Below, piece by piece: positions 45,510-56,463 of a DNA stretch of 64,000 nt; the first letter of the stretch is position 1; the number at the start of each line of letters is the position of its first letter. The position numbers were made by a program, and so were the translations under genes. The notes under the pieces are model-generated. The model searched no databases. It saw only the letters and a program-made list of their open reading frames with translations, and was not told the origin of the DNA. The stretch is from Biscogniauxia marginata (taxonomy: Eukaryota; Ascomycota; Sordariomycetes; Xylariales; Xylariaceae), in NCBI GenBank assembly GCA_022695795.1, contig MU404128.1, positions 153,353 to 217,352 on the forward strand. The letters are read 5' to 3'.

Positions 45510-45687
45510 AAACGGTTATAAAATTTAAAATTTAAAAAAAAGATATATATAATTTTAATAAAATAAGATTTATACTTAAAATAATTATTTAAATTAATAT
45601 AATAATAATAAATATAAAACGATATAAATAATTTTAATAAGTTTAATAAAAAATCGAGAATAAGTTATAATTATTTAAGTTATTAAT

Positions 45688-46147
45688 TATGACGAACCTC
45701 TTTGTGTTTTCCTAGTCAGCTAACTTCACAGGTGAGTACGTACTAGGTTTTCTTGATTTAAAGGTAATAGTGGGTTAAGATTGGTTTAATTGATTTATAA
45801 TGTTATGTTCGTTAGAGAGGTTTTAAGGTACTCTTATTATAGTATTAAAGAGTGATTATAGTCTTAGATTGATAACTGGAGAATGAATGACTAGATACAT
45901 GAGAAATCCCATCCTTTTTATACTTAATTTCCTCTTAGGACAATGCTTAACATCTTTAATCATTCTCTTTTATTCTTTATAAGAGTAACAAAAAATATAA
46001 TTATTCTCTTTCATTCTTTATAAGAGCAATAAAGAATATAATTATTCTCTTTTATTCTTTGTGAGAGTAACAAAGAATGCTATTATAAGTTACGTGACCT
46101 ACGTTCACATGATTATCCACCTTTTCATCCCTTATTAATTCATAACA
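45688..46147 (-). repeat. Left LTR of the 7.77-kb retrotransposon (460 bp)
   Basis: It starts TATGACGAACC (terminal TG changed to TA) and ends CATAACA. Differences from the near-ancestral copy at 44986 are almost all C-to-T on the plus strand. Confidence 0.92.
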
Positions 46148-49100
46148 CTATTTTTCCCTTTTAACTTGTTTTGTCCTTAAAACGCTTTAGGTTAGTACTT
46201 ATTATTCTCCACCATGTCTTTAGAAAGAATAACTAAACGTTCTTGACTAGATTCGAAAAAGAGTTCCACTAAATATCGTTATAAGTTAGTTTCCGCGATT
46301 ACTAAGTTTAGTTTCGAAGTTATATCGTGCTTTCGTTATTTTAATCGGGGCTTTACTTATAAGATGTTAAAAAGCCGTAAAAAGTATTAGAATTATATTA
46401 AAATAAACATTTTTTAATATAACGAAAATCGCATTTCTTTTAATTCCCTAGAAAATATTCGTTTAAAAAAACTACGCGTTAATAGGGAGAAATATACAAC
46501 TTTCAAGGAGTACCGACGTATTCTTTAAAGTCTTTAAAAGCTCTTAACTTATATGTCTCGTTTAAACCGATAATCCAAGTTTCTTCGCGAGCGGGAGGTA
46601 AAATTTATTTAGCGTAAACTTAAAAACTTAAATGAGTTAAAGGAGTAAAAGCTTCTTAAGATAAAGTAATAACGTTTTAATAAAGAATAGCAACGTACGA
46701 AGAAATCGCTATGTCAGTTTGAATCTAAACAAGACGTGCTTGCTTCGGAGGTTTTCCCCTCTTTTGACTAGTTTTAACTAAATCACGACCCGGGTCCTTA
46801 AATCCCTCTAAGCGATTTAAGTTTTAGCGGTGAAAGTTCTTAAGTTTATTCGTTAAATTCTTTAAATGCTTAAGTGATTCTTAAGTGTTTTCCTCGAGTA
46901 AGTAACTTTCCTATTTAACAAAATACTATAATTAATTTCCGACCCGTTTTAAATTTAATATCTTTTTTACTTCGTACTTATTAAGGTTTTTCTTAAATTT
47001 TAATTAGTTTTTTAATATGGCGTTATTTAATGCTGGTTTTAAAAGCGAAACATGAAATACAAAATGTATTTTAAATCTTTTTAATAGTGCTAACTTGTAA
47101 TTAACTTTCGAAATAACCTTTTTAATCCTATATAGTCTTAATTTCTTAAATTTAAGTTTTTTGTTAAGTCGCTTTATTTTAATTTAAGGTGTTTTTAATG
47201 TTACGTCTTGTTATTAACGGAGTAAATAAACTATGTCTTCTCTCTTAAGAATTAGTCCTTTAATTTTTTATTATTATAATATTTTGTTATTTTATCTTAA
47301 ATAAATTGTAATTCTTTTTATAACCGTTGTTATACTACCTAGACTTTTTTGAATAGTACTTCTGTTCTCGAGGCCTTTATTTTAATTCTTAGTGCTTTTA
47401 TGAGTTTGATCGATTGTTTTTAAACTTCCGCCTTTTACCCGTACATTGCCTCGTGTAGTAACATCTTTATATCTTTATTAATCGAAGTATTATATACTAT
47501 TTAAGCCATTAATAGCAATTTTATTTAGTTATTTATTTCTTAATTAATATAACTTTATAAATATTGTTTTATTATTTAGTTTAGTTTTTTTGTTTATTCG
47601 TTTATTTAGGGGTAATACGTTATAAACAATTTTTACTTAATTTTTATTCGTTTTATTAAGCTAGTTTAAAATTTTAATGTGAATAATTTATCTCTATTTA
47701 AAACAACGCGTTTTAGTAATCTATATTTATTAACGTATTTTTTTAAGAAACTAAAAACTAATTATTTTATTATGCTTAATTCGTTAAATAATAAGAAGTA
47801 AGCATATTTCGTGAGTTTATTAACGATTACCTATATATTGTTATAAGGTATTCCTATGATAAGATCTTTTAACTCTGGGAGTTTCACTACGAAATCCTAT
47901 ATAATTATGTATCACGTTTTATTAAGTATTTAAGTTGGCTGTAATAATTTATATGGTTTATGTCGTGATACCTTAGCTTTATTATAAACATTATAATTCT
48001 TTATAATTCTTTTAATTATTTATCGCATCCCTGGGAAATTGAATTCCTTTTAAAGTCGTTTTATTGTCTTGAAAATTCCCTAGTGACCATATAAAGGATG
48101 TTCGTGAAATTCTTTAACGAATTCGTTCTATACTCGTTTTAATATGTATACCTTTTCTTTATACGAGAGAAATTTGTCGCTGGATCTTTATTGAGATTAT
48201 AATTGTTTTTCTTTTTAACTATAATTTTCCTTGAAACGTTATTTTTAGTTTCTTATGTTAATTTGTATATAAGCTAATACAATTAATTTATCATTTTGTG
48301 GCTTGAACATCTAGATATCTCTTTTATTAATTTTTGATTTATAATTTCCTTTTTTATTAAGAAGATCTATTTAGATATTTTCTTTTCCCTTGATATGCTG
48401 GATTTTAAAATTGAATTTAAACAAGAAAATCATTTAACGCTCGTGTCTTTAATTAAGCGTTTATGTTGTTATAAATCGTGTAAGGTTTTTGTGGTTTAAA
48501 TAAATGTCGATAGGTTCCTTAGTTCCGCTGAGTTATAGTTTTTATTTCTTTAATGCTTTAATGATTATTAATAGTTCCTTATTATAAATTTAATAGTTTA
48601 GTTTAGCACTATGTAGTGCTTTGAATAGGTACGCGACTAGATATTATTTCTTATTATCTTTTAATTGTTTTAAGACTGCTTTAATGGCGAAATTTAAGGC
48701 GTTTGTTTTTAGTTATTTCTTTTTATTTTCGTTTAGAAGTTTATATATAACCTTATTAGTTATAACTTTTTTTAGTTGTTAAAAAGCCTGCTTGGCTTCT
48801 TTAATAAAATGAAAAGCCTTTCTTATTTTCGCTAAGGTAGTTAGTTCCGTTAATGGTTTAGCGATACGCCCGAAATCTTTAATGAGTTATTTAACATAGT
48901 TAATAAAGCCAAGAAATGCGCATACGTTTATAACACTTTTAGATTTTAGTTAATCCTTAATTATTACTATTTTTCCTTTTTAAATGTGGATTTCTCCTAG
49001 ACTTATTATAAACCCTAGATAATTTAGTTTTTTAACGTGTTATTTACTTTTAGTTGGATAAATAAGTAGGTTCGCTTTTTTCAGGGCTTTTAACACTTGC

Positions 49101-49292
49101 TTTATATGTTTCTTATGTTTTTTCTCATTTTCTAAGTAAATTAAGATATCGTCTAGGTAAACGAATATAAATTTATTTAAAAACTTACGAAGAACTATTA
49201 TAATTATATGTTAAAATGTAGCAAGTGTATTAGTAAGTCTAAATGGCATAACCTTATATTTATAATGTTTATATATTATTTGGAAAGCTATA

Positions 49293-49489
49293 TGATGGTT
49301 GGTTGACAAACCAGGGGGCTGTGTCCCCGCACAGAAACAAGTACATTCTTTGGGTATAAATAGGCTGTCTTCAGCAGCACCACTCAGGTAGACTTTTCCC
49401 TCCTTAGACATCAATATTACACCAGTCTCACCCCTATCTTTCTTAGTATTCGTTATTTGCTTTTCATAATATGTACGTACCTACCAACA
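49293..49489. mobile_element. 197-bp solo-LTR-like insertion inside the reverse transcriptase
   Basis: It begins TGATGGTTGG and ends CTACCAACA, flanked by CTATA at 49288-49292 and 49490-49494. Composition is normal (for example GGGGGCTGTGTCCCCGCACA) and it contains a GTATAAATAG TATA-like box. It interrupts the RT just before the AFQIIYKHYKY segment. It is unlike the 190-bp insertion at 43563 in sequence but similar in size and in escaping RIP. Confidence 0.82.
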
Positions 49490-52400
49490 CTATATATTAT
49501 TCGTGTCCCTTAGCTATTTTAATTATGTAATAACCGTCGCGAAGGTTTAATACTATAAAGATTTAAGCCTTATTAATTTGGTTTTTATGAGTTTTATTAA
49601 TAGTAACGAGTGTCCGTTTTTCTTAGTTATTTCATTAAGGTGTTAGTAGTTAATTACTCGTCGCTATACTAGGTTTCCTTTTTTATCGATATATTATTTC
49701 CCGTTTTTGTCGATTTTTAGTACTATAATTGCCGGATATCTTAACGAGGATTTTGATTCTTAAATATATCCTTTATTTAAATCTTTCTAGATTCCTCTTT
49801 ATAGTGCCTTTTATTTTTCTTGATTTATAAGATATATTAAAAATAATTTTAGTTGTTTTCCTTTTTTGAAGTAGATTTAATGATCTTATTAGTTATGTTT
49901 TAATAATTCTTTTTTTGTTTTATCTTTAAACAATTTATAAAAACGAAAGTACTCGCGCGATACTTTCTTCGTTAGATTTTTAGGCTTAGTTACTCGAATT
50001 ATATAAGTAATATATTTTGTTTTTATATTCGTTTCTTTAGAGTTACTTATAATACTTATCTCGTAACTTATAATAATTAACTCTTCTTGTTTTTAATCTT
50101 AATAAAGCGTGTTTATCTCGAAATTTATTTATGGATTACTTCTTTTAAGTTAATTCATTTTTAGTATTATGTCGTGATTTAATATGTATATAATATTAAA
50201 AATGACTTGCTTAAGGTGTTCTTAAATGATTACCAAGAGAGGGATTATCTCTCTTAGTACTTTGTTATTCTCGTAACTAGATATGTATCCTTCGAAGTTC
50301 CGTAGTTAGTATGAACTTTGTTTATATATTTATAATATTTTGTTTTTCTGAGTTATCTTAGTTGAGATATAGCTCCTGTTTGTTCCTGAGTTTATGAGGG
50401 CTTTGTACTCCTTTTTATTGTACTTGATTTTGGTTTTAATGGTATTGTCGAGTCCCGATTAGACTTTATATAAGGACTTGCTATTTATGGCTTCTTATTG
50501 CCTTACTAGCGAGAGCCTTTGCCGTTTTTTGGTTTTCTACGTCCTTTTTTTTTTTGGTTTTCTTTTAGTTGTTATAACCTGGATATCCTTTTATTCTTGG
50601 GCTTTTATAGGAGCGTGTTTCTAGTAATCATTATTTAGATAGTTTTTTTAATTACCCTTTACATAGTAGGGGGTAAGAAGTTTATTCTTTATATAGAACT
50701 TTATATATTAAAACTTTAATTCTTTTTCGAGAGCCTTTTTATAACCCAAGTCCGTTTTGTTAACTTGGAATTTCTTAAAGTTCTAGATTATTCTTAAATA
50801 AAAGGAATAATCCTTGAGTTTATTTATTAGGGGTATCTCGATATTTCCCCTTAAGTTTATATTAATTTTTAAAAGTTTTCCTTTTTTTTTAAGGTATGTT
50901 TTAATGATTCGTTTATAGTTTTATTTAGTTACACGTGTTTTTGCTTATTATTTTGTTAAGTGTTTTCTTATAAAGCCGAATAGATTAATGTTGTATTTAG
51001 TTCGTTTTTCGAGCCATTATAAAAGATATAATCCTTTTTATAATTCCCATAATTCTTCTTTAATCTCGTTTTCTTTGAAACCTGCTTCGAGTAAGTCGTG
51101 TATGTCGCATGGTATTAAGGTGTAATATATACAACTTTTAGTAATTGTTTCGTTGCTTTTTTTGGAACTAAGGTAAAGATAACATGCTCGAGGAAAATGT
51201 GGCTATTGTGGGACGTTATTGTAAATACATTTATTTTCTTTTGTGTTATTATTTTCTGGTTTTTAAGAATAATAACTAGTTTTATTTTTAGAACTTTTAT
51301 GTATTTAATAGGCGTCGTTAATATAAAAGCTTTAATGTAATAATATATGTTTTTTTAAGCTTTAGTAAATATTATAGTTATTATTTATGTAAAACCTTTT
51401 ATTTAAGTTGTTATGTTGGCTTTTTCCTTAGTAGGTTTTGTATTTGTCGTTTTTGTAGTGGCTTTAATGTAGATTATTATGGTTTGACTTAATTTCTAAG
51501 TCGTATCCTAGTTTATAGTTATCGTATTCGTATGGTAATTCGCCTTCGTTATATCCTTATTTAGCTTGTTTTAATATAAGATATTTTAAATACGAGTAGT
51601 CATTTTCTGGATAGTTTTTGCGGTTAACTTAATAAGATTTATAAACTCCTTTTATAAGGGCCTTCTCGATTTTCTTTGTTTTAATAGTGTTAATAATAAA
51701 TACTTGGTTTATTTTTTTGTTATTTTCGAATTAAACTTTTGCCTTGGCGGCTTTTTTCTCGGGTTAAGGAATCCCTTTTATTCTTGGTTTTTGTTTTTTA
51801 AGACTTTAGCACTTGTTTTTATAATGTTTTTTCTTTTTATAGTTAAAATATTTAATAGTTGATTTATCTCGTTTTTTTTGTTCTTTTTGAATAACGTTGA
51901 TTTTAATAGGGTTTAACTTGGTTTTAATGCCTTTCTTAGTTCCGGCACCGCTTTTATAATTTCCTTTTTTCAGTTAATCGTCATTCCTTTATTATACCGT
52001 TTTTTTCTTTTTAAAGTACTGTTCGAAGTTTTCGTTATTAATGGCAATTGCCATTATAACGTAGTTATTAAACTTTTTTAGGTTTTTTTCTTTATATAAG
52101 TTTATTTTATATAACTTATTTTTTATATGGTTTTTTAATTTTTAATAAAATAAGTAGTATAGGTTTTTAATAGGTAGTTATAACTAGCTTACGAGTTTTT
52201 TGAACTTAATAGCGTAATTTAAAACTTTCTTGTTTTGTCGTAGTTTATAAAGTCGAGCTTTGGTTTATTACTTAAGGATTAAATTGCCAAATATAGACTT
52301 AAATTGTTTTTTAAACTCCTTATAATTCTTGAAGATTTTTTTCGTGTCTTTTTAAGCGTTTGATCCGTTTTCTAGATAATTTTTTAATACTGGTTAAAAC

Positions 52401-52998
52401 TAGGTTAAGGCGGTTCTAGCGAGAAGCTGGGATACTGTGAAAACCCTTTATTCCTTAGTAGTAATCGTTTTATAATAAAACCGTAAATAAGTTCCAGCCT
52501 AAATTAGAAATCCCTTTAGATCGCTTAACCCATTATATTTACTAGGTGTAATAAGTTTAAAACCCTTTATATCGGGGGTTATTATATTGTTTTTGTCGTT
52601 TAAGTTATTAAGGTCGCTATCGTTTAAGGGTGGTTTCGGTTGTTTGTCTCTAGGAGGTAGAGGTTATCTTGCTTATTTGTTTTCTTTTTTAGGTGTTTTT
52701 TCTTCCTCTTTTTTTTCTTTTTTAAATGATTTTTCGTGTTGAGCTTCCGAGGTGTCCTCTTGTGACTCTTTTTTAGCTATAATTATAATAAACTTTTATG
52801 TTGGTTCTTTTAAACCTTTTTATTATACCGTAAAAAAGCTTAAAGTTTTCGTTTAAGAGCTTATTAATTGTTGTTTTTTTACTTGTTTTTTTTCTTGTTA
52901 CCCTCTAGTTTTAGGGGGCATACTTATCCTAAGACTTGTTCGATTAAAAGTCCCTTCTTTTAAACTAATGTTAAGCACTAATTAAGGAGCTATTAAAA

Positions 52999-53458
52999 TG
53001 TAACGAACCTCCCTGTGTTTTCCTAGTTAACTAACTTCACAAGTGAGTACGTACTAGGTTTTCTTAATTTAAAAGTAATAATAGGTTAAGATTAATTTAA
53101 TTAATTCACAATATTATATTTGTTAAAAAGGTTTTAAAGTACTCTCACTATAATATTAAAGAGTAATTATAGTTTTAGATTAATAACTAAAGAATGAATA
53201 ACTAAATATATAAGAAATCCCATCCTTTTTATACTTAATTTCCTCTTGGAACAATACCTAATATTCTTAATTATTCTTTCTTATTCTCTGTGAAAGCAAC
53301 AGAGAATACAATCATTCTCTCTTATTCTTTGTGAGAGCAACAGAGAATATAATCATTCTCTCTTATTCTCTATAAGAGCAACAAAGAATGTTATTATAAG
53401 TCACGTAACCCACGTTCATATGACTATTCACCTTTCCATCCCCTGTTAGTTCATAACA
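52999..53458 (-). repeat. Right LTR of the 7.77-kb retrotransposon (460 bp)
   Basis: It starts TGTAACGAACC and ends CATAACA. It has the same length as the left LTR but its differences are mostly G-to-A on the plus strand. Confidence 0.92.
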
Positions 53459-53525
53459 TTAATATTAATAATTTTATTATATTATTATTTATTATATTAA
53501 TTAAAAAAACATTTAACTTTATAAT

Positions 53526-54001
53526 TATCACGAACTAACCAGGGTAAGCAATTAAGTGACAGGGGTACTGTTCCCACTCTTCTTACGTCCGGCTCGGACA
53601 TGGATCCTGAAGGGGAAGGTGACCTGTTGTCACGTGATATGGATGAGTGTGGATGAGACTCATCCAACAGTATCCAGTGGAGAATGGATAAGTATAAATA
53701 AGACTCATTCAAAGGTATTTAACATATCAATTATGAGGAATGAAGGACAAAATAACAAGTATAAAAAGGATAAGATTTTCTATGTGTTTAATTATTCATT
53801 TTTAGTTTTTTAGCTATTAATCTAAGACTATAGTCACTCTTTAATATTATAATAAGAATACCTTGAAATCTCTTTAACGAACAAAGCATTATAAACCTCT
53901 TAAACCAATCTCAATTAATTATTACCTTTAAATTAAGAAAACCTAGTATGTACTCACTTGTGAAGTCAGCTAACTAGGAACACATAAGAAGGTTCGTCAC
54001 A
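53526..54001 (+). mobile_element. Solo LTR (plus orientation, 476 bp)
   Basis: It starts TATCACGAACTAACCAGGG (terminal TG altered) and ends GGTTCGTCACA, flanked by ATAAT at 53521-53525 and 54002-54006. Its last ~250 bp match the inverse of the 45688/52999 LTRs. The first part is only lightly RIP-mutated and differs from them. Confidence 0.85.
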
Positions 54002-55224
54002 ATAATATTATAATAATTTATTATTATTAAAAAGTTAAATTAAAAAGTTAAATAATAATTAAATAATAAATAAACTTAAAATAAAATTTATAAAACATTT
54101 TAACTTTTATATTAAAAATTAAATATAAAACTTTAAACGCTTATTAATTTTAAATAATTATAAAAATTATTATAAAAAACTTAATATTATTATATTTTAT
54201 ATATTTAATTAATTATTATATAAATTATAATTTTTCGATTTTATATATTTTAATATTTTAAAAAAAACATATAATAATTACTTAAAAAATTTAATAAAGC
54301 GTTATTATTATTACGTTATAAAAAAGATTTTTTATTATAATAATTACTTTAAATATATAAATTAATTTTTTAATTTAAAAAAAGTTATTATTATATTACT
54401 TTTTATATAATATATATATATATCTTTTTTTAATCTCGATATAAATTAAGTATTTTAAAAAGTTAAAATATTTATAATAATTTATAAGGTATTATTATAA
54501 TTTAATTTTATTATAAATAAAGTTAAAAAGTTTTAAAAAAGTTTTTTTATAAATATTTATAATTAACTTATAAAATAAAATTACTCGTTTTTAAGAAATA
54601 AATTACATTTTTAATAAGCGACGTAAAGCTAAAAATAAATAATTATAAATAAAAAAAGGATTTCGAAAAAAAGTAATAATTAATAAAAAACGATATAATA
54701 TATATAATTAATAACACTTATATAATAAATAAAAAATATTTAATAATTTAAATTTCAAGGAATTATAATTAATTTTATTTATTATTAATTCTTTATTTTA
54801 ATTTTAAAGAGCTTTAACTTGGAAAATATAATAAATTAATTAACTTAAATTACGCGTTAAAAAACCGAATACTTAATATAAAAAAGGTATTTAATTTCTA
54901 AAACGTAAAACTAAAAAAGACGATTTAAATAATAATAATTATTAATTAATTTTAATATCGCTTAAATATTTTTTAATAATTAAAACTACGAAAGTTATAA
55001 AAACTAGCCTACTTGCTTATATGGCTTATTCGTTTATAAAATACATTAAATACTTTTTATTTTTTATTAAAAAACTTTAATACGTTTAAAAAAAGTTAAA
55101 AAATTTATTAAAATCAAAATTTATTAAGCTTTTTATAAATTAAAAATATTTTTAAAATATAAAGATTTAATTATTTTTTAAACTTATTATAATATTTATA
55201 AATTTAAAGTAATATTATAATTTA

Positions 55225-55421
55225 ATAATAAAATAATAAGTAACTACCCCGTTATTATATTTATTATTAAATAATAAGGATTATATAAAGCTTAAAATGT
55301 ATTTAGTTGCTAAAATGGCCTTAATAACCATTCTAGATTTTCCTTCTTTTTCACCTTTAATATTTTCGTTAATATAATAAGAAATCGAGCCTTGCCTTGA
55401 ACCCCCTGCGCTGCCGTGACA
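55225..55421 (+). repeat. Right copy of outer direct repeat (LTR-like)
   Basis: Counterpart of 42905-43101. Its last ~40 bp (CCTTGAACCCCCTGCGCTGCC) are hardly RIP-mutated, whereas the left copy has changed them to T-rich sequence. It abuts the truncated APH gene. Confidence 0.7.
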
Positions 55422-55469
55422 CTTAGGTATTTATCTCCTTAATTACTAGTGAATAACTTTAGCTAATTA

Positions 55470-56463
55470 GTGGGGCTGGGTAGCTTTTTGAGGGAGGACA
55501 TCAGCGATGCCGATATCAAAAAAATTTACCGGCAGATTGCCCGTTTCATGTTACAACTCTCCCAGCTCAACTTCTCCCACATTGGCAGCCTGTCTCAGTG
55601 TACGGCAACGGTCCATACACAACCCATGACTTGGAAGGCGCATGAGACCCTCAATGTCGGTGGAGTCGATGTGTTCTGTAAGTGAAAGCTATTGGAGATT
55701 CTCCCTGGCGCTCTATCCTGATGAACTACTCCCAGGTTCACCCACGACAACATTTTCGTCGACTACGGATTATTTTGCCCATATCGCGAGCAACGACTGG
55801 CGACATCTCTGGGAACAGTTGAATTCGGTCGACGACGAGAATGATGCGAGACAGAAGTACCTCTATTGGAGTGTTCTAGATATTTTGATTCCCCGTTTCG
55901 TTCTTCCAAGGTACGACAAGGGGCCATTCAAACTCATCTGCGATGACTTCGGCCCGGCCAACATGATCGTCAACAGCGCAGAAGATCTCACGATAGTTGC
56001 GGTAATCGACTGGGAATGGTCCTACACAGGGCCCCTCCAGCTCTTCTGGTCCCCTCCCCGATGGCTTCTCATGCAGACGCCCAATACTTGGAGCGAATCC
56101 GACGAGAGACTTGTAGAATACAACCGATATCTGGATATGTACTTGCAGATTCTGGAAGAAGAGGAGAAAGCATACGGCGATGAAGTACTCGCTGAAGACA
56201 GACCATCGGCTCTGATGAGACAGTCCAAAACAGATGGTCGAATGTGGTTTCACCACATCATGTGGGAAGGCTTTAACGGCCCAGAACACGTCCCCTTCAA
56301 ACAGCTTCGAGCTGCGGTGCCTGATTTTGGTGATCTAGTGGACGGGATCGCGAAGGAAAAGGCCGATGCCTTCGTTGAAGCAAAGATGCGAGACCTAGCG
56401 AAATACAGAATGAAGCTAGCCGAGAAGAAGCAATGGTACGAAGGATTGAAATCCAAGAAGTAG
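55470..56463 (+). pseudogene. APH-family kinase-like gene, 5'-truncated at the transposon nest
   Basis: Two exons remain, 55470-55677 and 55736-56463, joined by a 58-bp intron (GTAAGT...CCCAG, phase 1). They encode about 310 residues of the C-lobe of a fungal aminoglycoside-phosphotransferase-like protein: DISDADIKKIYRQIARFMLQ, SSTTDYFAHIASNDW, the catalytic segment LICDDFGPANMIV and the magnesium-binding AVIDWEWSYTGP. The first Asp-x-x-x-x-Asn element is Asp-Phe-Gly-Pro-Ala-Asn, usual for this fungal subgroup. There is no ATG at the beginning, and the N-lobe with the ATP-binding Lys is absent; the repeat edge lies 49 bp upstream. A TTAG acceptor directly before 55471 suggests that an upstream exon was lost. 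What remains is otherwise undamaged. Confidence 0.8.

Larger units (their letters stand above)
45688..53458 (-). mobile_element. Full-length Ty3/gypsy-type LTR retrotransposon, RIP-degraded
   Basis: 7,771 bp with two 460-bp LTRs (45688-46147 and 52999-53458) and target duplication TTAAT at 45683-45687 and 53459-53463. Coding direction is minus. A polypurine tract (AAAAGGGAAAAA on the minus strand) abuts the left LTR. A gag-like start MPPKTRG at 52921 runs into a stop. A zinc-knuckle relic lies at about 51866-51822, with two Cys codons changed to Tyr. Reverse-transcriptase relic NLRDGYY and KYKVMPFRLTNTLATF lies at about 49560-49211, where the family has YLVMPFGLTNAPATF. Stops occur throughout. 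Protease, RNase H and integrase should lie at 49-46.5 kb but are not legible by eye. Confidence 0.92.
42760..55421. mobile_element. RIP-degraded, AT-rich nest of LTR retroelements
   Basis: A 12.7-kb block of very AT-rich, TpA-rich sequence lies between normal-composition flanks. It contains at least one full-length gypsy-type element, four separate solo-LTR-type insertions and one insertion inside the reverse transcriptase. Each bounded insertion was recognised by TG...CA-type ends and a matching 5-bp target duplication; in some copies the terminal TG or CA is altered by G-to-A or C-to-T change. Stretches between them (43105-43560, 43760-44629 and 54007-55220) are too decayed to identify. Almost no open frames over 60 codons survive. 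The C-to-T/G-to-A bias is typical of repeat-induced point mutation. Confidence 0.9.

Noticed and set aside
42760..55421. The AT-rich block as a centromere or mitochondrial insertion
   Set aside because: LTRs, target duplications, gag and RT relics and C-to-T/G-to-A bias identify RIP-degraded retroelements; no mitochondrial genes are visible. A pericentromeric location cannot be excluded.
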